Notes: generated by a model not told the origin, from the sequence alone. 13,313 nucleotides of DNA from Halovulum sp039190275 (GCA_039190275.1 JBCCYF010000128.1:1-13313); one strand, 5' to 3'. Counted from the stretch's first letter, positions 1 to 6,964 are shown. Numbers and translations are program-made.

Positions 1-1104
1 CTGGTGACGCCGAACTGGCAGTGTCAGTTGCCGGGCTTTCCCTACAACGGCGACGATCCTGAAGGCTTTATGCTCAAGGATGAGATCGTCGACTATGTCG
101 AGGGCTTTGCCAATAGTTTCGACGCGCCAGTGCACGAAGGTGTCGACGTCACGCGCGTGGAGCGCGGATCGGACGGGACCTTCGAGGTGGATACCGACAG
201 CGGGTTTTGGTCCGCCGATCATGTCATTGTCGCCTCGGGGGGATATGATCGGCCCATCACGCCGCCATTTGCCGCGGACTTGGACCCTTCCATCAAACAG
301 TTGCATAGTCGCGATTACCGCCGTCCCGATGATATCCCGCCCGGGCGCTGCCTTGTCGTTGGCACAGGCCAGTCCGGCGTACAACTTATGGAAGATCTGC
401 GGATTGCGGGCCGCGACGTTGCGCTGGCCGTTGGCCCGGCACCGCGCAGCCCACGCTCTTACCGTGGGCGTGATGCGACCGATTGGCTGCATGAAATGGG
501 ATACTACGACCGTACAATTGCCGAGCAACCTGACCCCAAAGCGACCGAAGCCAAGACCAACCATTACATGTCCGGCCGCGATGGCGGTCATGAGATCGAC
601 TTGCGTAAGTTTGCCCGCGATGGATTGCCTCTCTACGGCTCCGTGACGGGCATGAATGGAACACAGATCACGTTTGCACCCGACCTGGCACAAAACCTCG
701 ACGATGCTGACAATAGCTATTTGGGCATTCGCGACATGATCGACAGCTATGTCGACGAACAGGGCATCGACGCGCCGTCCGAACCGCCGTTCGAAAAGGT
801 TTGGTACCCCGAGACGGAGATCACCGGGATCGATGCGCGCGAGGGCGGTATTACCTCCGTGTTGTGGTGCATTGGGTTTCGGCCCGACTACAGCTGGCTT
901 AGAGTGCCTTGCCTCGACCGTGGGGGACGTCCTGTCCACACACGCGGTATCTGCGACGAGCCTGGTGTATACTTCTTAGGGCTTGGCTGGCTCCATACAT
1001 GGGGTTCTGGCCGATTTCTGAGCGTTGGCGACGATGCCGCACATGTGACTGATGCGATAGTCGGGAAGCTTGACGAGCTTTCAAAAAGCCGTCGGCGCGC
1101 GTGA
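1..1104 (+). CDS. Flavin-dependent oxidoreductase, 5' truncated by window edge
   Basis: This is the C-terminal part of a two-dinucleotide-binding flavoprotein of the FMO/thioredoxin-reductase-like class, which uses NAD(P)H to reduce FAD. The frame is open at base 1, and Leu-Val-Thr-Pro-Asn-Trp reads as mid-protein sequence, so the GTG at 4 is not the real start. The N-terminal FAD-binding GxGxxG is missing and must lie upstream. Counting from the GTG, a VASGGYDRP segment (about 76-84) is the usual strand after the first FAD region, and GTGQSG (120-125) is the NAD(P)-binding Rossmann motif. The end carries the second FAD contact region, with GFRPDYSW and an HTWGSGRF stretch that I associate with the MSMEG_0569-type oxidoreductases, known from a nitrilase/radical-SAM gene cluster. 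That subfamily assignment is from memory and tentative, and none of its partner genes is in view. The substrate is unknown. The gene ends in TGA at 1102-1104. Confidence 0.85.
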   Translation: MVTPNWQCQLPGFPYNGDDPEGFMLKDEIVDYVEGFANSFDAPVHEGVDVTRVERGSDGTFEVDTDSGFWSADHVIVASGGYDRPITPPFAADLDPSIKQLHSRDYRRPDDIPPGRCLVVGTGQSGVQLMEDLRIAGRDVALAVGPAPRSPRSYRGRDATDWLHEMGYYDRTIAEQPDPKATEAKTNHYMSGRDGGHEIDLRKFARDGLPLYGSVTGMNGTQITFAPDLAQNLDDADNSYLGIRDMIDSYVDEQGIDAPSEPPFEKVWYPETEITGIDAREGGITSVLWCIGFRPDYSWLRVPCLDRGGRPVHTRGICDEPGVYFLGLGWLHTWGSGRFLSVGDDAAHVTDAIVGKLDELSKSRRRA

Positions 1105-1302
1105 CCAGTCAACAGCGGTCCTCGCACAACTCAGTCCAATCGCGCAATGCGGGCCACCCCTGATCCCAGATTTCGAACCGCCACTTCGCTGCGACCGGGA
1201 TCGATTATCGAGACCGGGACAATGGTGTGAAAGAGGCCTCTGGGACAGTTCGGGTTGGCGGTGAGTAAGGAGTGTCATGGCTGTGGGTTGCCCCGGCTCC
1301 GG

Positions 1303-1710
1303 TCAGGCGGCGACTTGCACGACCATCTCCACCTCGATCCTGAGGTCGGGTCCTGCCAGGGCAGCCACGCCAATACCTGTCAGGCTTGGCTGCGCACCAT
1401 CGAGGAAGCGTATGAGTTCCCCCATGGCGATCCTCTGCGTCTCGGACGTCAGATCGGTCAGGTAGATGCGCATCAGTACGATGTCGTCGGTTGTTGCCTG
1501 CAGAGCATCTAGAGCTGCTCGCAGGTTCTCGACCACGATTGCTGTCTGTTCGGCAAGCGATCCTGGCACCGCCGCACCATCGGGTCTCCAGGCCACCTGC
1601 CCCGAGACAAAGGCCAAAGTACCGGGATACGCAATCGAGATTTGCGAATAGCCGACCTTGCTGGCATCTGGAAGAGCCGGTGGGTTCATTCGATCTATCG
1701 AAGCGGACAT
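1303..1710 (-). CDS. RidA-family (YjgF/UK114-like) protein
   Basis: This 135-aa protein has the length and layout of a trimeric RidA-fold protein: FVSGQVAW (34-41) for the central strand, a long helix at 52-71, and the C-terminal RIEVEMVV strand. Archetypal RidA hydrolyses reactive enamine/imine intermediates. Aligned by eye with E. coli RidA, the catalytic Arg105 position (PARSCVEVA) is Leu110 here (PSLTGIGVA), while Glu120 is kept as Glu126. It therefore more likely belongs to one of the Rid subfamilies that lack the arginine and whose chemistry is mostly unknown. I chose the ATG at 1710 over an in-frame ATG at 1722 because GGAGAG (1715-1720) sits 4 nt before it. It is divergent from the LysR gene, 98 bp away, which suggests that regulator controls it. 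No signal peptide is seen, so it should be cytosolic. Confidence 0.88.
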   Translation of the reverse strand: MSASIDRMNPPALPDASKVGYSQISIAYPGTLAFVSGQVAWRPDGAAVPGSLAEQTAIVVENLRAALDALQATTDDIVLMRIYLTDLTSETQRIAMGELIRFLDGAQPSLTGIGVAALAGPDLRIEVEMVVQVAA

Positions 1711-1808
1711 GTCTCTCTCCATTCATGCGCTGTTTTGCCAACAGACATAGACTGTGCTTTTGGCGAATTGTGATCGATTTAGACACGATCCAAATGCTAC
1801 AAATCTTC
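1711..1808. promoter_or_regulatory. Divergent ridA-like/lysR control region with candidate LysR site
   Basis: This 98-bp gap separates two divergently transcribed genes, the usual place for a LysR-type operator. Two overlapping inverted repeats are visible. TTTGCCAA (1734-1741) pairs with TTGGCGAA (1760-1767) at 7 of 8 positions. ACAG (1741-1744) pairs with CTGT (1752-1755) across 7 nt. Their centres differ by about 2.5 bp, so they do not form one clean palindrome. I see no convincing sigma-70 promoter. The operator role is inferred from position. Confidence 0.35.
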
Positions 1809-2726
1809 ATGAACGGATCGAAGGTGAACGACATCCTCCTGTTTCTCTCGGTGGTCGAGACCGGGAGCTTCGTTGCCGCGGGAAAGATGTTTGGACTGTC
1901 CCGCTCGACCGCCGGGAAGGCCGTTGCGCGACTGGAGGAGGGTTACGGCGCCCGGCTTGTGAACCGGAGTACCCGCGCACTGCACCTGACCGAGGAAGGA
2001 AAGCGCCTCTACGAGCACGGACAGGCCATCCGACAGGCGTTAAAGGCCGCCGACGACAGCATCGCCAGTGACAGCGGCGTCCCGCGCGGCGTTCTCCGCA
2101 TAACGGCACCTGACGCCATGGGACGAAGATTGTTGCTGCCAACAGTACGCCGGTATCTGGAAACATGGCCCGAGACACAGGTCGAGCTGTCGCTGTCGGA
2201 CCGCGTTGAGAACATCATCGAGACGGGCTTTGACCTTTCGATCCGCATCGGTGTCCGCACCCCAGACCCGGGATTCATTGCGCGCACACTTCTGAGGGAT
2301 CAGGCGATCCTATGTGCAGCCCCGGCGTACTTTGAGCGGCGCGAGAGGCCACAGAACATAGAACAACTCACCCGCCATGATCTGCTCCAGTTTGCAAGCC
2401 GCGGCGAACGGCAGGGCTGGCACCTTCAAGAGAAAGACAGCACTTGGGTTCGTGCCCAGGGTCAGGTCCGCCTGCGACTCGACAGTGCCGAAGCCCTGCG
2501 AGCAACTGCCCTGGACGGCCTTGGCATTGCCCTTTTGCCGGGGCTTCTGGTCGGGGCGGACATTGCAGAAGGTCGCCTTGACCGGGTTCTCCCGCATCTC
2601 GACCATGGTGAGGTTCCGATCCTTGCGCTTTATCCGCACAAGCGCCTGCTGGAACCGCGTGTGCGCCGCTTCATCGACATGCTGAGTGAGGACCTCGGCA
2701 CACTTCGCGCTGGCAAGAAGGGTTGA
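1809..2726 (+). CDS. LysR-family transcriptional regulator
   Basis: This is a 305-aa protein of typical LysR length. Residues 1-60 form the winged helix-turn-helix, with the family pattern FLSVVETGSF, an SRSTAGKAVARLE recognition helix and a RLVNRSTR wing. The rest (about 90-300) is the periplasmic-binding-protein-like effector domain, with the conserved GVLRITAP entry strand, FDLSIRIG and GLGIALLPGLL. The frame is open much further upstream, but the ATG at 1809 puts the HTH at the usual distance from the N-terminus. An in-frame ATG at 1794 would add five residues. Neither start has a clear Shine-Dalgarno sequence, so the exact start is uncertain. The closest relatives in style are the CrgA/DsdC-like regulators that often control a divergent neighbour, here the RidA-like gene. 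The effector is unknown. Confidence 0.9.
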   Translation: MNGSKVNDILLFLSVVETGSFVAAGKMFGLSRSTAGKAVARLEEGYGARLVNRSTRALHLTEEGKRLYEHGQAIRQALKAADDSIASDSGVPRGVLRITAPDAMGRRLLLPTVRRYLETWPETQVELSLSDRVENIIETGFDLSIRIGVRTPDPGFIARTLLRDQAILCAAPAYFERRERPQNIEQLTRHDLLQFASRGERQGWHLQEKDSTWVRAQGQVRLRLDSAEALRATALDGLGIALLPGLLVGADIAEGRLDRVLPHLDHGEVPILALYPHKRLLEPRVRRFIDMLSEDLGTLRAGKKG

Positions 2727-3172
2727 AACACGGCGCTCGGACCTTTGTTGCTGCGCGGGGTTCTGGAATGCGCAGGACTGTGCCCGGGCGTATGCGCGCG
2801 CCGCCGAACGATATTTGCTTTAAAGCGTTTGACGACATACCTGAAGCATCAGGCATCACCTAACACGTTGAAATCCTTGATTTCAGGCAGAGTTAGGTGA
2901 TTCAGGTTTTTCACACAACGCTCTAAAGCCCAGAGCTGCATTCCGAGAAGCCGACCCGGAGGACTTCATCCAATCTCAGATTGCCAAGTCCGCTCGATTT
3001 CGCGAACGCTATGATGTATGCAAGGGATAGGGGCGAACACCCGAAGAATAATCCTGTGCGGGCACCGATTTTCTTCACAAGCCTGTGGGGTTGGAACTCG
3101 GAACAATGCGTTGGCCCGGATTCGCACTATATTAGGCAGATCAATGCGCGTTGACTCAGGGGAGATCACCCA
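2727..3172. other. 446-bp intergenic region between lysR and the exported-protein gene
   Basis: Apart from the palindromic element at 2817-2929, no gene is supported here. Bases 2727-2816 and 2930-3150 contain only short frames without ribosome binding sites. The last 20 bases carry a GGGGAG Shine-Dalgarno sequence 8 nt before the ATG at 3173. A TATATT box at 3128-3133 could be a -10 element, but I see no good -35 element at the right distance. The promoter of the downstream two-gene unit should lie in this interval. Confidence 0.5.
2817..2929. repeat. 113-bp imperfect palindromic element (REP/MITE-like)
   Basis: This intergenic block is bounded by near-perfect 11-bp inverted ends, GCTTTAAAGCG (2817-2827) and CGCTCTAAAGC (2919-2929), with one mismatch. 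Nested inside are CCTGAA (2840-2845) with TTCAGG (2901-2906), TCACCTAAC (2856-2864) with GTTAGGTGA (2892-2900), and a central GAAATC-CTT-GATTTC hairpin (2870-2884). The whole block can fold into one long cruciform or stem-loop with bulges. It is AT-richer than its surroundings and contains no credible frame. It has the design of a non-autonomous repeat or BIME-type intergenic palindrome. Only one full copy is in this window, so repetition in the genome is inferred. Confidence 0.75.
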
Positions 3173-3661
3173 ATGACCCATATATCGATGTGCCGCCGTA
3201 CACTTATTGCAACAGGAACTGCCGCGGTGATTGCAACGGGACCCGGTCTGGTGTCTCCCGCTAGCGCGCAGGGCCTGGCCCCTACGAAATCGATGCGCGG
3301 CGGATCAAACAACTACCGTCCTGACGCGCCGATCGTAAAACGGATCGGTGGAGGCGGCTTTTTGATGACCGGCAGCGTGCGGCGTGCAGACGATGGTGCG
3401 CCGCTTGAAGGCATTCGCATTCAGGTCTGGGCACATACGACCGAAGGTCACGAGCGGGATCCCTGGAGCCATGGTGCAACCCTGACCAACGCTGACGGCC
3501 TGTTCCAACTGGATATGCCGCAGATCGTGCCAGCGTTCGGACAGCCGCACGGGCACCTTGCGTATGACAGCGGCGAATTCGAGACCGTGTTTCTTCGCCC
3601 GGTCATGGCCAGCGCCCGTGACACCAGCCTGAGCGCGCATTTCGTGCTGCAATCCACCTAG
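3173..3661 (+). CDS. Exported intradiol-dioxygenase-like beta-sandwich protein
   Basis: This 162-aa protein has an export signal: Arg8-Arg9, a hydrophobic stretch at about 11-27, and a likely cleavage after ASA (30-32) before Gln33. The paired arginines make Tat export possible, but the motif is not canonical. The mature part resembles the core of intradiol ring-cleavage dioxygenases or carboxypeptidase-regulatory-like domains: GSVRRADDGAPLEGIRIQVW (67-86), then TNADGLFQLDMP (105-116) and FGQPHGHLAYD (122-132). In protocatechuate 3,4-dioxygenase, iron is held by two Tyr and an HxH pair. Here His126/His128 are present, but no tyrosine sits at either aligned Tyr-ligand position, and the protein is shorter than a full subunit. 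Catalysis of ring cleavage is therefore doubtful; a metal-binding or redox-partner role is possible. The ATG has GGGGAG 8 nt upstream. The stop is 2 nt from the next gene, so the two are probably co-translated. Confidence 0.8.
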   Translation: MTHISMCRRTLIATGTAAVIATGPGLVSPASAQGLAPTKSMRGGSNNYRPDAPIVKRIGGGGFLMTGSVRRADDGAPLEGIRIQVWAHTTEGHERDPWSHGATLTNADGLFQLDMPQIVPAFGQPHGHLAYDSGEFETVFLRPVMASARDTSLSAHFVLQST

Positions 3662-3663
3662 GC

Positions 3664-4290
3664 GTGACCGTCTTCAGGGCGATTGTTGTCTGGAGCGGTC
3701 TTGCCGGTGTCATTGTTGCGCCCATCATCGTTGCGGCGGGAAGCGAGTACCTCCAATACCGCTCTGCAACGTACGTAGCAGCGGGTTTTGCTGGCGTGGT
3801 CGCGCTGGCTCTTTTGGTGACGCAGCCGTTGCTGGCCTCCGGGCATCTTCCCGGTTTGACGATGCTGGCCAGTCGAAGGATCCATCGCTGGACCGGTGCG
3901 GTGCTCGTCCTTGCTGTTTGTGTGCATGTTGTCGGGCTATGGGTGACCAGCCCGCCCGACATGGTTGATGCGCTCACATTTACTGCGCCAACGGCATTCT
4001 CGGTGTTTGGAGTAGTGGCGATGTGGGCCGTGTTCGCGACGGCCCTTTTGGCCGGGTTTCGGCGAAAGCTGCCTGTTCGACCACATATCTGGCGGATTGC
4101 GCATACCATGGCGGCTACTATTGTAGTCATCGGAACTGTGGCGCATGTGCTCTTGATCGAGGGAACGATGGGGACCGTTACCAAGGTACTGATGTGTATG
4201 GTGTCTGTCGGGGCGCTGTTGCTCGCCGTCCGACGGCTCAGACCTTGGGTCGGGCTGTGGAGAGGACGGGAAACACCGTCCCGAGGATGA
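3664..4290 (+). CDS. Ferric-reductase-like six-helix membrane protein (putative bis-heme b)
   Basis: This 208-aa, very hydrophobic protein has about six membrane helices, near residues 5-25, 35-58, 76-96, 108-130, 145-166 and 172-190. It has His74 and His88 on the third helix and His147 and His161 on the fifth. Each pair is 14 residues apart, the arrangement that holds two b hemes across the membrane in ferric reductase, NOX and MsrQ/YedZ-type domains. No FAD or NAD(P) domain is attached, so electrons must come from a partner or from quinol. The start is a GTG 2 nt after the previous stop, without its own clear Shine-Dalgarno sequence, which points to translational coupling with the exported protein. 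An inferred role is passing electrons across the membrane to that partner. A GGACGG/CCGTCC hairpin lies inside the last codons. Confidence 0.8.
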   Translation: MTVFRAIVVWSGLAGVIVAPIIVAAGSEYLQYRSATYVAAGFAGVVALALLVTQPLLASGHLPGLTMLASRRIHRWTGAVLVLAVCVHVVGLWVTSPPDMVDALTFTAPTAFSVFGVVAMWAVFATALLAGFRRKLPVRPHIWRIAHTMAATIVVIGTVAHVLLIEGTMGTVTKVLMCMVSVGALLLAVRRLRPWVGLWRGRETPSRG

Positions 4291-4463
4291 TCCAGTCTTT
4301 CCGCCAAACGCTTTAATCCGCCCGATACCGGGTCCCACGCGGGCGGCGGATCACAGCTCTGGCGGGCCGTACCACGGTATCAGCAAACACAATTCAACGG
4401 CATCTTTGGGCCGGGCCATGTCGACAGGGCCCGAACGCGCTTTGCGGGGATGCGACGCGCACT

Positions 4464-5318
4464 TTACCCAGCCAGGGGCATATAGATGTCTGTCAGCAAT
4501 TCTGCCGGAGCGGTATTGGTGGGGTCGTTGAGGTAGTGCTCGAACGAGGGGGCGTCGCGCAAGGTTTCCTGACTTGAAGCGAACCACGGCCCATAGAGGT
4601 AACGATAAGCCTCTCCCAAGCCGGCATAGGGGCCTTTGAAGTGAAGCACGGCGTATCGACCGCCAGCCAGCTGGACCTCCTCAAGGCCATCAGGGACTGC
4701 GTCACCCTCCCATAGTACACCGGCATGGCTGCGCAGATCCTCGGTGGGTGTGACGTCCGGATCATCATAGTAGACGCCTGCCATGCCGCTGGTGTTTGGC
4801 CAGTGGCCACCGGTGGACATGATTGTCGCGACCTTTTGATAGGCAATGCTCCCTTCAGCGTAGTCTCCGCGATGGGCCAAAGCGGCAAGGCGTTTGCCCT
4901 GGGTGGTCTGAATGTCGACGTTGAACATGCTAGAAACTCCTTGTGGGTTGGGTTCGGGCGCATTGCCGGGCAGACCCGCTGTGCGAAAGGCTTTTGGGGT
5001 CTTGCCATAGGCATCCTTGAAGGTGCGGGCGAAGCTGCGGTCGTTGGGATAACCAACATGGGCCGCGATCTGAGGAATAGGCAGATCAGTGCGCAGAAGC
5101 AGCATGGTTGCCTTGTGCATACGGACCGACCGAATGATCTGCGCGGGCGACGCGCCCATGATCGCGGTAAAGACCCGGTGCCAGTGGAACCGGGACATGG
5201 CGGCCACCTCGGCCAGTTGGTCTAGCGACAGATCATCCGCCGCATGGGTATGGATGTAGTCTATTACCCGCAGGATGCGGTCCATGTGCGGATGGGGTTT
5301 GGTCGTGTCGTCGGTCAT
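4464..5318 (-). CDS. AraC-family regulator with C-terminal GyrI-like effector domain
   Basis: This 284-aa protein has an N-terminal AraC/XylS DNA-binding domain (about 13-113) with two helix-turn-helix units. The first is around LDQLAEVAAMSRFHWHRVF, and the second is around IAAHVGYPNDRSFARTFKDA followed by the family KTPKAFR. Residues 131-284 form a GyrI-like/SOUL-type small-molecule-binding domain, as in Rob, SbmC and BmrR-type regulators; it includes GRYAVLHFKGPY. Proteins of this design usually bind lipophilic or drug-like ligands and activate efflux or detoxification genes. No obvious target lies next to it, and the convergent ferric-reductase-like gene is 173 bp away. The start at 5318 lacks a clear Shine-Dalgarno sequence; Met12 is an alternative. 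An internal ATG at 4928 does have a strong one (listed separately). Confidence 0.9.
   Translation of the reverse strand: MTDDTTKPHPHMDRILRVIDYIHTHAADDLSLDQLAEVAAMSRFHWHRVFTAIMGASPAQIIRSVRMHKATMLLLRTDLPIPQIAAHVGYPNDRSFARTFKDAYGKTPKAFRTAGLPGNAPEPNPQGVSSMFNVDIQTTQGKRLAALAHRGDYAEGSIAYQKVATIMSTGGHWPNTSGMAGVYYDDPDVTPTEDLRSHAGVLWEGDAVPDGLEEVQLAGGRYAVLHFKGPYAGLGEAYRYLYGPWFASSQETLRDAPSFEHYLNDPTNTAPAELLTDIYMPLAG
4926..4942 (-). promoter_or_regulatory. Strong internal Shine-Dalgarno and ATG at the AraC/GyrI domain border
   Basis: Within the AraC-family gene, AAGGAG (4942 down to 4937) lies exactly 8 nt before an in-frame ATG (4928-4926) encoding Met131. This is a better initiation site than the one at the annotated start, and it falls at the junction between the DNA-binding and GyrI-like domains. 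It would yield a 154-aa stand-alone effector domain. The spacing and location are seen directly; use in the cell is inferred. Confidence 0.5.
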
Positions 5319-5516
5319 TTGGCGACTTTAGCAGCCCCCCAATGCACAAATCTTGCTGAGTAACCGGAGTGGGAGGATTTCTGTCAGCCATCGTCGGGTG
5401 CGCTGCAACTCGTTTCGTTGATCCCGCTTTCCACTGCTTCGGTAGCGTCGCGCTTTAGGCGATACTCAACCTCAACCTACGTGCTGAGCCATAGCAATAC
5501 AGCCATGTACTATAAC

Positions 5517-5533
5517 ACTGGTACTCAGCCAGT
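5517..5533 (-). terminator. Weak candidate terminator hairpin
   Basis: On the minus strand an ACTGG/CCAGT stem with a 7-nt loop lies about 27 nt downstream of the stop of the 140-aa gene. It is followed by a short AT-rich stretch but no real T run, so Rho-independent termination is only a weak possibility. Confidence 0.2.
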
Positions 5534-5559
5534 ATCGCATAGTGCTGGGGGGATGAGCA

Positions 5560-5982
5560 TCAGGTCACATAGGCAAAATTGAAGCGAGTACCCACCGCAT
5601 CTTGCTTTGCAATAAAGCGCAGCGTCAATTCAAGTTCTTCAAGTATGTCTTCGCGTGCATCCCGGATCAGACCGATTCTCGGCTTTTGCTCTTCAAGATG
5701 ATCACGCAGCTTGACCAAGCTATCCCGTGCGATTTTCAAGTCCACCCAAACGCCTTGTTCAATCATCAATTCATCTGTCGAATCCATGTGATCAGGCATT
5801 TCGATTACATCGGCGTTGACTTGCAAATCTGTCATGTCACACATATCGGACAGGGACATTGCTCCGACAGCCATCATGATCTTGTCGATCTTTTTCTGAT
5901 TGGCCAACAGCGACGGAAGATCATTCTGATCGCACGTACAAACGCCTTCGTGCAGCGTATTTGCCCATAAGACAGAACCCAT
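5560..5982 (-). CDS. Unrecognised 140-aa hypothetical protein
   Basis: I do not recognise this family. It is probably a real gene: the frame has no competing frame with better codon use, GGAG lies 9 nt before the ATG at 5982, and the protein is soluble and acidic with an ordinary composition. Cys15 and Cys17 form a CxC near the N-terminus. Residues about 80-130 look mainly helical, with regular Leu/Ile spacing (SLVKLRDHLEEQ and ILEELELTLRFIAKQ) that could form a coiled coil or helical bundle. There is no signal peptide or membrane helix. Its codons use more A and T in third position than the genes right of the tRNA, which suggests recent acquisition. It has no operon partner: the AraC gene downstream is 241 bp away. 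Confidence 0.65.
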   Translation of the reverse strand: MGSVLWANTLHEGVCTCDQNDLPSLLANQKKIDKIMMAVGAMSLSDMCDMTDLQVNADVIEMPDHMDSTDELMIEQGVWVDLKIARDSLVKLRDHLEEQKPRIGLIRDAREDILEELELTLRFIAKQDAVGTRFNFAYVT

Positions 5983-6402
5983 GTCGTTCTACTCCAAAGA
6001 TATTATTGCCCTTCAGGTTTGCTCTCTGGAGCTTCGCAGTCAACTGCATGAAATCCAAAGCCCTTGGTTTTTGGGCCAACAGTTGACGTGGCTGACACGC
6101 ATTTGCTCGCTACAGCCGAAAGGACTGAAGCAATCGGTATCGATTGTCGGCGCGGCCGCTTTCTTCGGGTTTACAACCGATGAGCGTGTCCAGTCCGTCT
6201 TGAGCGGCAAGGTCTACGCATCGGCGCGCAAGGATATCAGCGCGGGTTCGTGGCCTGAGATCATTGCTGCGAGCCGACGACCTCTTGCTGGTCGAAGGGC
6301 CGCAACAAACACTATGCCGACTACCCTAACGAAACGCCGGGTTGCCTGTCCACGCGCAGATCAAGGCGCTGGGAACGCAAATCAAATCGATCCTCGGCCG
6401 GA
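5983..6402. other. 420-bp stretch without a convincing gene; possible decayed coding sequence
   Basis: A plus-strand frame starting at 5981 is open across this region, but it continues antisense through the tRNA and has no ribosome binding site. In 6276-6402, protein-like text is split between frames: DDLLLVEG in one frame, then NKHYADYPNETPG one frame over from 6301, then HAQIKALGTQIKSILGR back in the first frame up to the tRNA 3' end. Two compensating single-base shifts would join them. This looks like the end of a decayed gene of unknown family, without a proper stop before the tRNA. Confidence 0.35.
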
Positions 6403-6478
<76 letters not shown>

Positions 6479-6559
6479 TTGCCGCAGTGCTGCCGCAGGC
6501 TTTGTTCTTATGGGGCGGTCAGGGGCAGATCAACCCCTAAATACCGCCGTTGACCGGGA

Positions 6560-6907
6560 TCAGCTGTCGTCTTCCTCGGCTGGAACATCCGCTATTTCGT
6601 CCAGATTCACCGTATCGTCATCATCATCGTCTTCGAGCAGTTCGTCATCGATATCCACTTCCGAGCCGTCACCCGAATCATCATCATCGTCGTCCAGAAC
6701 CACATCATCGACCACCACCTCGTCCGCCTCGGTTTCAGCGACCGCTTCCTTCTTCTCAGGGCGCGCCGAGGTCTTTTTGGCTGTCAGGCTTTCCAGATCG
6801 AACTCCGCCCCGCAATTTGGGCAGGTCATCGGGTTGTTCTGCAGATCATAGAACCGCATTGAACAGCTTGGGCAAATTCTTTTAACGCCCCATTCGTCCT
6901 TGGGCAT
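6560..6907 (-). CDS. TIGR02300-family FYDLN-acid zinc-ribbon protein
   Basis: This is a 115-aa protein with two clear parts. The N-terminus has a zinc ribbon, Cys12-x2-Cys15 and Cys29-x2-Cys32, around the family signature RFYDL (18-22). From about residue 55 it is extremely acidic, with two runs of six aspartates. The family is named for the FYDLN motif plus the acidic tail and is widespread in alphaproteobacteria; its function is not established, though zinc binding and interaction with basic partners are plausible. I chose the ATG at 6907 because AGGAG sits just upstream and the conserved MPKDEWGVKR start follows; an ATG 48 nt earlier gives an unsupported extension. Divergent from phaZ. Confidence 0.93.
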   Translation of the reverse strand: MPKDEWGVKRICPSCSMRFYDLQNNPMTCPNCGAEFDLESLTAKKTSARPEKKEAVAETEADEVVVDDVVLDDDDDDSGDGSEVDIDDELLEDDDDDDTVNLDEIADVPAEEDDS

Positions 6908-6964
6908 CGGGCTCTCCTGCATCATGTCCGGAAGCGGAGCCCTTGCCACAGCCAACGGGCGTTG

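Noticed and set aside
1105..1302. Possible extra gene or coding remnant in the 198-bp gap after the oxidoreductase
   Set aside because: Only short frames without initiation signals; one reads ordinarily for about 30 codons but matches nothing I recognise.
1277..1465. Plus-strand frame with AAGGAG 4 nt before its ATG, antisense to the ridA-like gene
   Set aside because: The Shine-Dalgarno match is good, but the frame lies wholly opposite a clear conserved gene and its translation has shadow-frame composition (many Ser, Arg, Ala, Pro).
1491..1808. N-terminal extension of the LysR frame
   Set aside because: It runs antisense through the ridA-like start and promoter, and the LysR HTH begins normally just after the ATG at 1809.
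4264..4281. GGACGG/CCGTCC hairpin at the end of the ferric-reductase-like gene as a terminator
   Set aside because: It lies inside the coding sequence and is not followed by a T run.
3603..4307. 234-aa minus-strand frame opposite the ferric-reductase-like gene
   Set aside because: Thr/Ala-rich low-information translation mirroring a GC-rich membrane-protein gene; no ribosome binding site.
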